A DNA stretch of 21,824 bases from Chara braunii. Lineage: Eukaryota; Streptophyta; Charophyceae; Charales; Characeae. Location: NCBI GenBank assembly GCA_003427395.1, contig BFEA01000244.1, forward strand, positions 2,000,672-2,022,495, written 5' to 3'. Both the position numbers and the translations under genes were made by a program. How positions within the stretch are numbered: position 1 is the stretch's first letter; each line of letters begins with the position of its first letter. Below, piece by piece: positions 1 through 8,740 of the stretch. The notes beneath the pieces were generated by a model. The model saw nothing but the letters and a program-made list of their open reading frames with translations. It searched no databases and had not been told where the DNA came from.

Positions 1-45
1 GGGGGTGGGGGCGACTCTTCCCCCACCACCAATCAATCAACCAAC

Positions 46-76
<31 letters not shown>

Positions 77-97
77 ACCCTTTTTTTTTTTTTTTTT
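1..97. repeat. G/C hairpin, (AATC/AACC)n microsatellite and T-tract
   Basis: Positions 4-11 (GGTGGGGG) and 20-27 (CCCCCACC) form a perfect 8-bp inverted repeat with an 8-nt loop. A tetranucleotide repeat of CAAT/CAAC type follows, up to about position 76, and then a run of 17 T residues (81-97). Nothing here looks coding; the open frame across it only reads the simple repeat. Confidence 0.85.
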
Positions 98-104
98 AAT
101 TTTG

Positions 105-212
105 CATCTGCATTTTTTCAAAACACCTCATACTTCTGCAAAAAACATAAATTCATTTCATCTGCATTTTTTCAAAACACCTCATACTTCTGCAAAAAAT
201 ATAAATTCATTT
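105..212. repeat. 54-bp tandem duplication, two copies
   Basis: The segment 105-158 is followed immediately by a nearly identical copy at 159-212. The only difference I see is AACAT versus AATAT near the end of the unit. Such low divergence suggests a recent slippage or unequal-exchange event in AT-rich DNA. The reading frame through it simply repeats FFQNTSYFCKK and is not taken as a gene. Confidence 0.9.
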
Positions 213-362
213 CTAAAAAAATACAGGTAAACTCACGGACAATATATCTCATGATAAAAAATGACCAAAAAAACTTCCTGCTTTTCTTTATTTTTATTTT
301 TTTAATTTTCTTTTAATCCAATTTCGTTTTTGATTTCTTAAAATCCTAAACAAAGTCGCATT

Positions 363-430
363 AAAAAAAAAAAAAAGGGGTTGTAGGGCTTAAAATTCCC
401 TACAACCCCATTTTTTTTATTTTTTTTTAC
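363..430. repeat. A-tract, 12-bp perfect hairpin, T-tract
   Basis: An A-run (363-376) precedes GGGGTTGTAGGG (377-388), a 9-nt loop (389-397) and the exact complement CCCTACAACCCC (398-409). A T-rich run (411-430) follows. The whole block is therefore close to a single inverted repeat with a stem of more than 25 bp if the A and T tracts pair. It could be a very small foldback element or the fused ends of a MITE. There is no clear target duplication, so the class stays open. Confidence 0.8.
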
Positions 431-496
431 CTATTATTTAATTCAAGAAGATTCGTGTAAAATCGCGTCCGCGGTGCGCACCAGGAAGGCCACGGA

Positions 497-551
497 TGCG
501 GACCCATTTGGGTCCGCAATCCGAGCTCGACCCCGCGGACGCGTCCGCGGG
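497..551. repeat. Two GC-rich palindromes
   Basis: TGCGGACCCA (497-506) and TGGGTCCGCA (509-518) form a perfect 10-bp stem around TT. A little downstream, 532-551 is a perfect 20-bp palindrome centred on ACGCGT (CCCGCGGACG/CGTCCGCGGG). These lie in a short GC island (about 465-560) inside AT-rich DNA, which suggests the end of a foreign element. The 9-mer TGCGGACCC also occurs in the GC-rich segment at the far end of the window, near 21742. Confidence 0.8.
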
Positions 552-559
552 TGTTTCGT

Positions 560-1390
560 AGCCTCAAGGTATTAAAATACTCAAGTCAGGGACACTATGA
601 AGTACAAAATGAACTGAGAAGTCAAGAAAAGAAAAGATTCCAAAATTCAAGGAAAAAACCTCACACTTATGCAAGATATAGAGGATAGTTATAAACTTTA
701 TTTGGAGTAAAGCGATGAGAGATAAAATACAGTAGAGAGTGCAACTATTAAGCTGAGGCAAAAAAAAAGCCACACATGGGATAGAGGGCGATGGTGCATG
801 CACTAATGCTTTACTTATTACTGGGGTGGTAGGTGTTCTAGGGGAATTTAGAGGGGAGGAAGTGTCGGGAGCGTGGTAGTACCTCATATATTTTTTTATA
901 GTATTACATTCTCGTTGGGGATGAAATTCTCTCGTACCACCCGGGGAATGAGTGGGGTGGGTAGGCCTTTGAGTGGGTCTTATACCTATACCTCTCTTCT
1001 TCCTCCTCCTTTGAGCTGATGTGCCTTCTGGCACACCGTAGCGGCTCCTTTGAAGCCTTCCCTCCTCTTCCGCCTCTCCCTCGTCCCTATCCTTGATGTG
1101 CTTCAAACACGGTGTGAGAGTAAGTTGTGATCGAAAGGAAAAAAAAATGTGCGTTGCGACAAAGGTAAAGACTAAGGGGAAAATTATGAGAGTAAGAGAG
1201 ACACATTATTAAGAGGGAAAGGAAAACGACTACAAAGGTCATTCAGAACTGTTGCTCTATGTGTGGAAAAAAAGAAGGAAGACAAATGCATTGTGGGAAG
1301 CATGAGATAGCAACTAGCACAAAATTGCAATCGGAGCCTTGCCACAAATCAGTGTAGAAATGAATGAATGATCATGACTTCCACTATCTT
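560..1390. other. No recognisable gene
   Basis: This stretch contains a 180-codon open frame on the minus strand (564-1106). Its translation is low in structure: an arginine/proline-rich start, then a hydrophobic tail full of cysteine and leucine. It resembles no family I know. The sequence around 870-1100 is pyrimidine-rich with CTCCTC-type runs. I call it degenerate intergenic or old transposon DNA. Confidence 0.5.
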
Positions 1391-1393
1391 AAA

Positions 1394-1678
1394 CTAATTG
1401 CTTACTCCATTTTGGCCTAATGGGGACGTTGGGCGGGAGTTTGGTATTATGTCGGAGGGCGCGGTGTCCCGATCCTCCGTGACGTAGTACTAAGTTCCCT
1501 GCTTGATGACCTCTGCGACATTGTACCAAGCTCCCTACTTGCGGATCCCCGCGGCATACTCGATCATCTGGGTTGCACCCTGGTACGGGACCGATCCGGT
1601 TGGCGCTATCGCAAAAAACAGTTTGCCTCTGGTCGTGGTGGTTGTCAGGGTCGCCCAGGGAAAACCTTTGCAGTTCTC
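1394..1678 (-). pseudogene. Possible decayed coding relic, unknown protein
   Basis: One minus-strand frame reads like protein for about 94 codons, between a TGA (1679-1681) and a TAG (1394-1396), broken by two internal TAG codons. Readable segments are GKLFFAIAPTGSVPYQGATQ, MIEYAAGIRK, GAWYNVAEVIKQGT and YYVTEDRDTAPSDIIPNS. The spacing of Y, G, V and Y residues faintly recalls short beta-rich carbohydrate-binding or tail-fibre-type modules, but that is only an impression. A pyrimidine-rich tract ending in GGCAG lies just upstream on the same strand (about 1705-1760) and could be a 3' splice acceptor. A second minus frame over the same bases is fully open for 140 codons but has a less protein-like composition. 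Which frame is real is uncertain. Confidence 0.3.
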
Positions 1679-1829
1679 TCAACCGCACACCAGCCTCTAC
1701 TGCCAGGATTATGGGGTAGGTGCATAGAAAGGGGAAAGAAAAGTTAAGATTTAAAAAAGGGGGAAATCCGGGAATGAAGGGTTTACTTTTCATATTTGCG
1801 CGAATTTGCACCGCTACCTTTGGATGTCA

Positions 1830-2440
1830 AATTAGATAGCCCATAGTTGTAGTGGCGCTGGGATCACTCCTTTTCCCTTTCTTTTTTTTTATTAGGACCC
1901 CTTTTATTCACCATTTTCGAATTCTAGATGCCTGTTTAGTCACGTTGTGGGGAAAGGAACGGTCCGAGTTTGAATTGTGATTCGAAAGCGGGTGGCCTAG
2001 ACTGTCCGACCCTCTATTCCAGTCATCATGAGTTCGACCGGTGAGGTACTACCGATGTCGAGTCCCAAAACGGGAGTACCCGCGGCCACATCGGTAGGAG
2101 ACTCATCACCTCCTGCAAAAGGTCATGAGTCCCCTCCTTACCATTTGACACGGGTACCCATTCGGGGTAGTCCGGCGGCATGTTTTGAAGAGAGGAGGGT
2201 GGTCGTCAGTGTCCCGTTATGGGACGACCTCGTCACATTTACAATCACTTCATGCCAAGGCGAAGTGACTGGTGATTGATAGCAGAGGGTTCTGCTTGTG
2301 CTGTGACCGTTGAAGTTCAGCCTTTCGTGTTCCTCACTTTATTTTAAATTTTCTCTATTTTATTGTTCCTTGAATTCTAATTATGAACGAGTAGAATTTA
2401 AAAAGGCTATTTGAGTCCCTCGTTCAGAACACGGGGATCG
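1830..2440. other. Unassigned region with small hairpins
   Basis: No convincing gene. Two local stems are visible: GTCCC-GTTAT-GGGAC near 2211-2225, and a nested stem (CAATCAC/GTGATTG outside, CACTTC/GAAGTG inside) near 2241-2278. The 83-codon plus-strand frame at 2028-2279 is serine/proline-rich and resembles nothing I know. This may be a remnant of a retroelement LTR, but I cannot identify its ends. Confidence 0.4.
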
Positions 2441-3420
2441 AGGTATGGGAAGAGCCTACAAAAGTAGAGAGGAGTTGATTGTTAGCTACGGGTCAGTAGG
2501 TGCACGCAAGCTACCTTGCTATGCTAACACCACTGGTCTGAGACAGGCGGGCAGAGCAGTGAGTGTCGGTGTGGGCTGTTTGTGTGTGTGTGCACTAAGT
2601 ACCAAACTCAAGCTATCTTGGGGTGCATGCGGCTAGGTCCTTTCGCAACGGGAATCTTATAACGGGCTTGTCCCTCATGTCCGGGGAGGCCCCCTAGATT
2701 ACTACCATACTAAACTACAACGGGGGAGATGAGGGTAAGTTGAAGATCAACGTGGAGGGAGCGAGAGAGGAGGGAATGAGAGGCGACCCGAATCTACACG
2801 GTGCAGTCACGGTAGCCAAGAACCGGGCGAAGCAAAGGTGCAGAAGGGATGGTGTCACCGGCGATCTCTTATCATGAGATTGAGACCTCTACCGAGACCA
2901 TGGAACGCGAATAGGCTCACCTGGACCGGGACTAAGAGGGAGAGAGCGAGGTCAGCGCGGCGGAGACCCAGTCCTGGCACGGACTGGACCAGTGGCGGAG
3001 GGACCACCCGCCGACCGAACCTGTGGCAAGTGGCCCAGAGGCTAACTTGGGGCGATGGAATGACCATGACTGCTAGGCAGCGACACAAAGAGGGAAACTC
3101 ACGACGGCGGGACAAGGGGAGAACTAGGCAGCTACAATCAGGGGACGTGTGTGAAGATCAAGAGAGAGACAAGAGGGATTCCAAAGATAAGAGAAAGAGA
3201 CTGCCAAAGGGTTGTGCCGGGTGTTGGTGGTCGTCTCAGGTCGTGCCTATGTCGTGGTAAGAACGGACTCTCGGGCATTGGCCTGGTTGACCATTGCGTA
3301 GAGACTCCTACAGCGAGCACACGTCTCGAGTGAGCAGATGATAGGAAAGGTTGTGCATGCACTCGGAACAACGTCCCTGTGATCAACATGGTAGCATACT
3401 AATATTGGCATGCATGAAGA
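2440..3420. other. Purine-rich degenerate region, possible old retroelement
   Basis: The region is rich in GAGAGA and GGAGG motifs on the plus strand. Several frames run for 60-140 codons and are rich in Arg, Lys, Glu and Thr, as gag-like or linker regions often are. None shows a zinc knuckle, protease or polymerase motif. I could not find a primer-binding site or paired LTRs. The label is only a guess from composition. Confidence 0.3.
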
Positions 3421-4470
3421 AATGAGGGACTGGTGAGAAGGAGGTGCCGATGAAATGAAGTTACACGGAGAGAGGGTGGACAGAGAGAGAGGTCAGGAAA
3501 CACACATGCTCATGAGGGTTGAGTGATGATAGACGTTGCCTGCTTTGTTTGCTGACGTCATCATTCTCTTGTGATTTTACACAGACTTATCTGGAGGCGA
3601 AGTCTCATACTTCTTGATATGTAAATGAGTGCAAACCAGAGGGAAGGGGCGTAAGTTAGCGGGTGCGCGAGACACGTGTACATGGCACCCTCAGGAGGCG
3701 CATATGTCCCTTTGTTGACATTATCAGTTTAACACAGACGGTCTGCGAAGGGGGGGGGGATCCCCGTCGCGGGACTTCACCGACCCTCGTGGACTGGTCG
3801 AAATTCTTTTCATCGTTGTTGTAAAGCAGCTGCTTCTAATCTGGTAGAGCGATGTGGAGCAATTTAAAAAGGGTCAGTTAAGAAGTCGAGCTTACGCGAG
3901 CACTCTTTGGGAGAAAGTGATGGACCTTCACGACCAATTCTCTTCCTTCATCTCGTAGCCACTCCTAGTAGGGAAACGACTACTCGCGTTCTCTGGTAAG
4001 GCACGAGGCGGTGAGCGTTATGAGAAATTTGTGCGGGCAAGTTCATGGTTGTATATGCGCGCAAGGAAGCAAATGCCTATGCGCGTGTTGTAGTCAGGGG
4101 TCAGTGCCTGTGTTTGGTACTAGATATGCTTGTGTGAGACGCTTCGAGGGAACGAAGGGAAACACTCTTGTTGACATCAGCAACGCCTTGGTCTAAGCGA
4201 ACATGACCCATTGTCCCTAACTTTGTTCTTGTCGAAACAGCGTGAGGCGAGCTAGCGAATTAAAGAGACCTACTGTCCGCCAGAAACCATGAAGTCTAAC
4301 TGTAAGTGCTACTAAACAATTGTGTTCGACGCCACTCGACTATATACTCGGCCTGAAACTTTTGACTTTGATTATCTCCTCTTCATCAAATTGAGTTGTG
4401 AGAGCGGGCACTAAGAAGCGTTGAGCAAAGGGTTAAAAGCGTGCAAGGGCCTCTGGAGGTAGATGGTCGT
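3420..4470. other. No recognisable gene
   Basis: AT/GC-balanced sequence without convincing coding. A G-run leads into the palindrome GGGGATCCCC near 3750-3765. The octamer TATGCGCG occurs twice close together, near 4053 and 4078. A 61-codon cysteine-rich frame at 4011-4196 has no family resemblance and overlaps these repeats. Confidence 0.45.
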
Positions 4471-4472
4471 GA

Positions 4473-4608
4473 GGTTCCCTCCCGGGAATTCGACTCGTAG
4501 ATTCTCAATTAGGAACTCTCTACAATCTCGCCGCACTTTTCCCAGTAGGAAACATATATGTTGTTATTCTTGTTATTTTCAGTTTGTGTAAGAGAGAGGG
4601 AGGAATCT
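4473..4608. repeat. Direct repeat, copy 1 of 2
   Basis: This segment is clearly related to 5292-5421. Shared blocks include GGGAATTCGACTCGTAG versus AGGAATTCAACGAGTAG, then GATTCTCAAT, AGGAACTCTCT and CAATCTC, followed by a similar GTTAT-rich tail that ends near TGTGT-AG. The copies are about 820 bp apart and well diverged. They look like two copies of one interspersed or segmentally duplicated sequence. Confidence 0.75.
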
Positions 4609-4609
4609 A

Positions 4610-5290
4610 GCCTATGTAACAAATTCAAAGTACATGTAAGCATGGTTGTGAATGCGTAGAAAGATAATAACGATTTGGGCCATTCATACCTTGCTCTTGC
4701 CCTAGTCCTTAGCGATAATGAGAAATTCGTCAGATAGACTGAAACAGTCTTGATCTGACACAGTCAGTTTGAAGTCATCACACATGTAAGCTTATAATGC
4801 ACGAAAGTGTCCACAGTGGCTGAAGAACTAGAAAATCTTCCGATTGGGCTATATCGACCTCAATCATTAAGATTCGTATTCTCCACGTCTGTTGAGTGTC
4901 ACTTAAATGCAAACCGAGTAGGCTCTATGTTTTCTCTCAACCCCTTTGTGGATTTGTTACTGAAGCATGCCATTGAGCTCACCAAACTCATATCAATTGG
5001 TGCTCCCTGCATGAATTATTTATGACTTCAAGTAGTGCTCATGAGACTAAGACCTAATCATCAATAGTATCTATTAAATATAAACGGTCGAGGCTAGGAA
5101 TTTCAAACTTATCACACACATACGTGGTGAAAAATAAAAGCGATGGAATCAGAGAGATGAAATGAATTGGTCTCGAAAATGAGTCCGGCTCAAGTGTGCT
5201 TTCTTTCGATCTTCATTGCCCTTCTTGTTATTACTTTCAATGGGTAAAAGGTTGTCTGCGTTGCGAATGATAACCTACCTTTTGGTCATG
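4610..5290. other. Unassigned region with one small open frame
   Basis: A 72-codon plus-strand frame (4807-5025) has a fairly protein-like composition, for example EELENLPIGLYRPQSL and FVDLLLKHAIELTKL. It has no known motif and no detectable neighbour in frame. It could be a decayed exon or chance. The rest is AT-rich and featureless. Confidence 0.3.
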
Positions 5291-5291
5291 A

Positions 5292-5421
5292 GCTTTCCTC
5301 TCAGGAATTCAACGAGTAGATTCTCAATCAGGAACTCTCTGCAATCTCACAACACTTTTGTAGGTACGAACAATATTGATGTTATACTAGTTATTATCAG
5401 TATGTGTGAGGAGTGAATCTT
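5292..5421. repeat. Direct repeat, copy 2 of 2
   Basis: This is the partner of 4473-4608. The block from about 5303 to 5355 is the best conserved part. A small open frame (5216-5416) covers it, but the first copy does not keep that frame open, so I read it as a repeat and not as a gene. Confidence 0.75.
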
Positions 5422-5493
5422 ACACTACGAATTAATTCTTAAATTTTTTCATGCACTAAGTCGTCGCAAGAGGTGAGGAGGCGATCGAAGTGG

Positions 5494-5745
5494 GATAAAA
5501 ATACCTGACAACAAAGTTGGAGGAACCAATCTTAAACTCAAAATTAATCCATATATAAGGAACTTGCGCACACTGAGCCTGACAATTGTGATGCATCTTA
5601 CAGTTCCCGCTCTGGCAGATGAGGACTATTACAATTGTGGTGCATCTCTATCCGTCAATACGATAGTTGAGTGGCAAATAAGATCAAAATGCATGGGTAA
5701 GGCTCACACATTTTCAAGGTCTTGCATCTAAAATAACATAAAGGT
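5494..5745. repeat. Diverged direct duplication, copy 1
   Basis: This matches 6117-6412. The shared series in order is: GATA-AAA, CAAAGTTGGAGGA(A)CC, AATCTTAAACT, ATTGTGATGCA, TCCGTCAATACGATAGTTGA, GGTAAGGC, ACATTTTCAA and ATAACATAAAGG. Some blocks match over about 20 bases and others are shifted by small indels. The copies flank a different internal sequence (5749-6100). Confidence 0.8.
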
Positions 5746-5823
5746 CACGTGAAAACTTACAGTACAGGCGCTGATGGTTTTTATTTCTTCTTAACGGTCA
5801 TGACCACATTACATGGGATTGCG

Positions 5824-6040
5824 ACTGGATTTCACGCTCGCTCACTCATGGCAGACCCGTTGTTGACCCCTTTTAGCAAAAAAAAAGAGGCGTCAGGAAT
5901 TGCAAAAGTGACCACAGTGAGCGCATATTGTATGTTATTGTCACTGGATTCCACGTTGTTTTACCGTCAACAGACCCATTGTGCACCCCTTTTAGCGATA
6001 TGTTTAGGCGTCGAAAATTGCAAAAGGCTAAAAATAAACT
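5824..6040. repeat. 119-bp tandem duplication, two diverged copies
   Basis: The copy starting at 5824 (ACTGGATTTCACG) is repeated from 5943 (ACTGGATTCCACG). Shared later blocks are CAGACCC, TTG-ACCCCTTTTAGC, AGGCGTC and AATTGCAAAAG. A 117-codon plus-strand frame (5749-6102) spans both copies, but the two halves do not conserve a protein in an obvious way. Confidence 0.75.
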
Positions 6041-6116
6041 TGCCGAGTGACGATTTTGGTGGTCTTATAATAGATGTCAAGGTCACACCGTCATTATTAT
6101 AAATTGCGACAAGCGG

Positions 6117-6412
6117 GATATAAATGTCAAGGAGCAAAGTCGGAGGACCCAATCTTAAACTAGGAATTACTTCGCACACAAAGTAGTTATGTATTGGACT
6201 AACGTTTGAAAGTTGGATTTGACCCTTGGTTGCTTAAGGATTTCCTGCCGGCAGAGGTAAGTATTGAGAATTGTGATGCAACAGTTGCCTGTCTAACAAC
6301 TATGGTGCATGCGGATCCGTCAATACGATAGTTGAACGTCAAACAAGATTAAACCATAGGGGTAAGGCATCAGACATTTTCAACGTTTTGCATCAGACAT
6401 AACATAAAGGAT
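6117..6412. repeat. Diverged direct duplication, copy 2
   Basis: This is the partner of 5494-5745; the most similar core is around 6318-6340 (TCCGTCAATACGATAGTTGA). The outer copies (5494 and 6117) with the 119-bp pair between them form a nested repeat structure of about 900 bp. It probably arose by duplication inside an old repetitive element. Confidence 0.8.
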
Positions 6413-7045
6413 AATCATTTCGACGATTTATCAATTTTTGCGATAATATAAAAAGTAATCATTTTCTTGAATTATCAATTTTTGCGAATTTGTATATATG
6501 AACAGTCTTCTGATGACAACACGTAAGGTAGTAATTTTGGCCAATCATCCATTTTGGCGAATGTCGCATATCGATCCTCCAGCGGCAAAAAAGATGAAAA
6601 CACATCTGTGAGACGAGATACACTAAGGAAGCAGTAGATCTGCAACTTGAATATATTATCGGAATGACCTCAAATAACACAACACCTTACGAAACGACAG
6701 GTGTATTGAGGGATCAACGGGATGGAGTTCCTCCCGACAGCTAGCGAATTCATGGAGTCGGCCCATCAACCTGTTACGTATCAGAAGAATGCCTGGCTCA
6801 CAAACCAACCCGTTAAAACCTTTCACGTTACACATGATGTATTTATAGGTACAGTTATTGAACCACGACAACCTTTTGAAGTCCATAATAAACGACATCC
6901 GTTTTGAAGGTTTTTTATTAGCCATATCACAAAGGTCAATCCATCGCAAGCACACATACGTTCTGGTGATAACACAATCAGTGATTATTTTGGAGAATCG
7001 TCACTTTTTGCGACTTGTATATATGAACAAACTACTGGTGACAAC
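6413..7045. repeat. Dispersed short repeats with TTTTTGCGA core
   Basis: Related segments start at 6413, about 6457 and about 6986. Each runs from AATCATTT or ATTATTTT, through a GA(A/C)TTATCA or AATCGTCA block, to TTTTTGCGA. Two of them continue into TTGTATATATGAACA and then CTGATGACAAC or CTGGTGACAAC. The first two are 44 bp apart. The region between (6500-6950) holds overlapping small frames on both strands with no known motif. Confidence 0.65.
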
Positions 7046-7049
7046 ATAA

Positions 7050-7500
7050 AAGGTAATCATTTAAGTAAATGTGCAGATATGATCATAATTATCTCAAATA
7101 GATGACGTCTGAAATGCGAATAAGTTCGCATTGGTCATATGGAAACAACAGTTACCATTCAGTGAAGACAATGGCGTTTCACTGCACACCAAGAACTGAC
7201 CTCGGGTGCAAAAGACAGGAGAGGCGGCAGGTGTACGAAGGTGGGTGGTTGGGCGGGGGGGAGGGTGTTCAACAGAGGGGCAAATAATCAAATGTAGCGG
7301 TACGCGCAGAAGAGGGGCGAGTCAAAATCCGTGAAGATGAGGGAGGGAGGGAGGGGGGCTTTCATACCATAAAGTCACGCTAAAAAACCAAAGTGCACAA
7401 ATTAATTTAACGACAATGTCAAAAGTAGAAATTATTAAGGTTTTATAGTAACATCCTGCTAAATGAACTAGAGTATCGAGTCATAGGAGCACGAGTGTAA
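7050..7500. other. Gene-free stretch with G-quadruplex-type tracts
   Basis: Near 7113-7130 the sequence ATGCGAA-TAAG-TTCGCAT is an inverted repeat. G-rich tracts at 7243-7265 (four runs of at least three G) and 7341-7358 (GGGAGGGAGGGAGGGGGG) fit the G-quadruplex pattern on the plus strand. No coding signal is seen. Confidence 0.6.
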
Positions 7501-7514
7501 AGATTGTTCACAAG

Positions 7515-7795
7515 ACGAAAAAAATTGTCCCATGATTAATACAGAAGCACAATCTAAAAATAAATAAGGGCAACACGAGAGTGTCGTGGTCCTCAAAAAC
7601 ATCACTAGAGGAGAAAGATTATCCCATGAGTAACATACGAGCATAACCAGAAAATGAATAAAGGCAGTACGACACTGTTGTCATCCTTAAAAACAGGAAG
7701 CACGAGGATGTGACATTTACATCGGAAAAACTGAAAAAACAAGAAAGTTAAACATTATCGTACGAGTATAAGTGTCATGTTCCTCGAAATGAAGA
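7515..7795. repeat. Tandem repeat of about 94 bp, three diverged copies
   Basis: Copy 1 includes TTGTCCCATGA (about 7525) and copy 2 includes TTATCCCATGA (about 7619). Both continue through AGCA(C/T)AA, AAATAAATAAGGGCA or AAATGAATAAAGGCA, and end at CCT-AAAAAC. A third, shorter and more diverged copy (about 7735-7795) keeps the ACGAGTATAA and TGTTCCTCGAAA parts. The copies are too diverged to be a young satellite. Confidence 0.7.
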
Positions 7796-7924
7796 ATCTT
7801 TAAAAAATATTGCATCACGAGTCTGCGATATTTACATCGACATCTAAGTCTGCACTTAACCTAAGCAGTTGATATGATATCTGATCGTTGTGGAATTCGC
7901 TGCCGAAAGTAAAGTTTTTAATTG

Positions 7925-8080
7925 TCACGCCATGATAAACTTTGGAGTATGTCCACTGGAATCCTCTACCTGATGTTAGGCGCATAGGAAAGGAGACTGT
8001 TGAGGGACATCGTCAACGGACACATTAAAACAACACCACAACTCGAGTTGGCCGACTGCTAGTGGGAATAGATTCGCACT
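7925..8080 (-). pseudogene. Diverged duplicate of the Ulp1-domain 3' end
   Basis: On the plus strand, CTTTGGAGTATGTCCAC near 7939 mirrors CCTTGGAGTATGTCCAC at 8151, which encodes the last residues of the Ulp1-like domain (DILQ). Other shared pieces follow in the same order, such as AA-TCC-TGCCTG/ACCTGATGTT and the CAGCTCGGCCCC/CTCGAGTTGGCC block. The copy is offset by about 213 bp, covers only the 3' part and is badly decayed. I infer a partial tandem duplication of the gene end. Confidence 0.5.
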
Positions 8081-8140
8081 TCTGTTTATGGTCGTGCAAA
8101 TTCATGAAGTTAAACTTTGCATATTTTCAAAATAGGTGTA

Positions 8141-8740
8141 TTATTTCGAGCCTTGGAGTATGTCCACCGCAATCCAATGCCTGGTGTTTGGAATGTCGCT
8201 TTGGACTATCGTGATTGGTGGCGGATGACCGCGTGCCAGAAAAGAAGCAAAGATCATCATGAAAACACTGCAGCTCGGCCCCTCCGACTGATGAGGGACA
8301 CCATGAATAATCACCTTGGGGTCCGAGAGAGATAGCTTCACGTGTTGACCGAGTTGACGAACTGCTTCGTCACAGAGGTATGTCGTGAAGTTGGGAAACC
8401 ATTGAGAAGTAAGACTGCCAACGTCTTGTAGGAGGGAGTTGTAAAATTTCAGTTGTCCTTCGCGGACACATAATAGGATCTAGTGCACCCGATGTTTATG
8501 AATAGGAAAGACTAGCATGTCTAAAGAAAGAAATATTCACACCTTTTGTTTATCTCGCAACCTTATCATGTCGACATCCCTCTTCGACAAGCTTGGTATA
8601 AAAAAATAGGCTGAAAATATAAACAGAGAGACACCTCAACAAGATAGCGTTACCAACCAGACCCGAGGAGAACTCTAACACGGTGTCGCAAAACCATCCC
8701 CCATGGAGAAGAATCTTCTGATGTTTTCTGCTCAACAAAA
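8141..8740 (-). other. Ulp1/SENP-type (C48) cysteine protease domain
   Basis: Motifs typical of SUMO proteases appear in the right order. First comes a W-x-x-D-T-V-L-E-F segment (about 8670-8700), then FFYTKLVEEG (8577-8606), then VFPIHKHRVH ending in the expected catalytic His (8483-8485). FYNSL follows, with Asn (8438-8440) where the catalytic Asp is expected. Then PHQ supplies the oxyanion Gln (8288-8290), and SCSVFMM supplies the catalytic Cys (8270-8272). A tail with SDIPNTRHWIAVDIL matches the usual C-terminal helix. The Trp that should follow the His is a TAG stop, and at least one frameshift separates FFYTKL from the His block. The protease is therefore dead. The assignment rests on motif order and spacing and is strong. 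Confidence 0.88.

Noticed and set aside
564-1106. 180-codon minus-strand open frame
   Set aside because: Biased composition, no motif and no supporting neighbour; probably chance in pyrimidine-rich DNA.
3215-3300. A short plus-strand peptide (GRAYVVVRTDSRALAWL) resembling the Ty3/gypsy RNase H motif
   Set aside because: Only about 15 residues look similar. No reverse transcriptase, integrase or further RNase H motif lies in order around it, and LTRs were not found.
3553-3560. TGACGTCA and a CACGTG at 14825-14830 as transcription-factor sites
   Set aside because: Single short palindromes expected by chance, with no gene start nearby.
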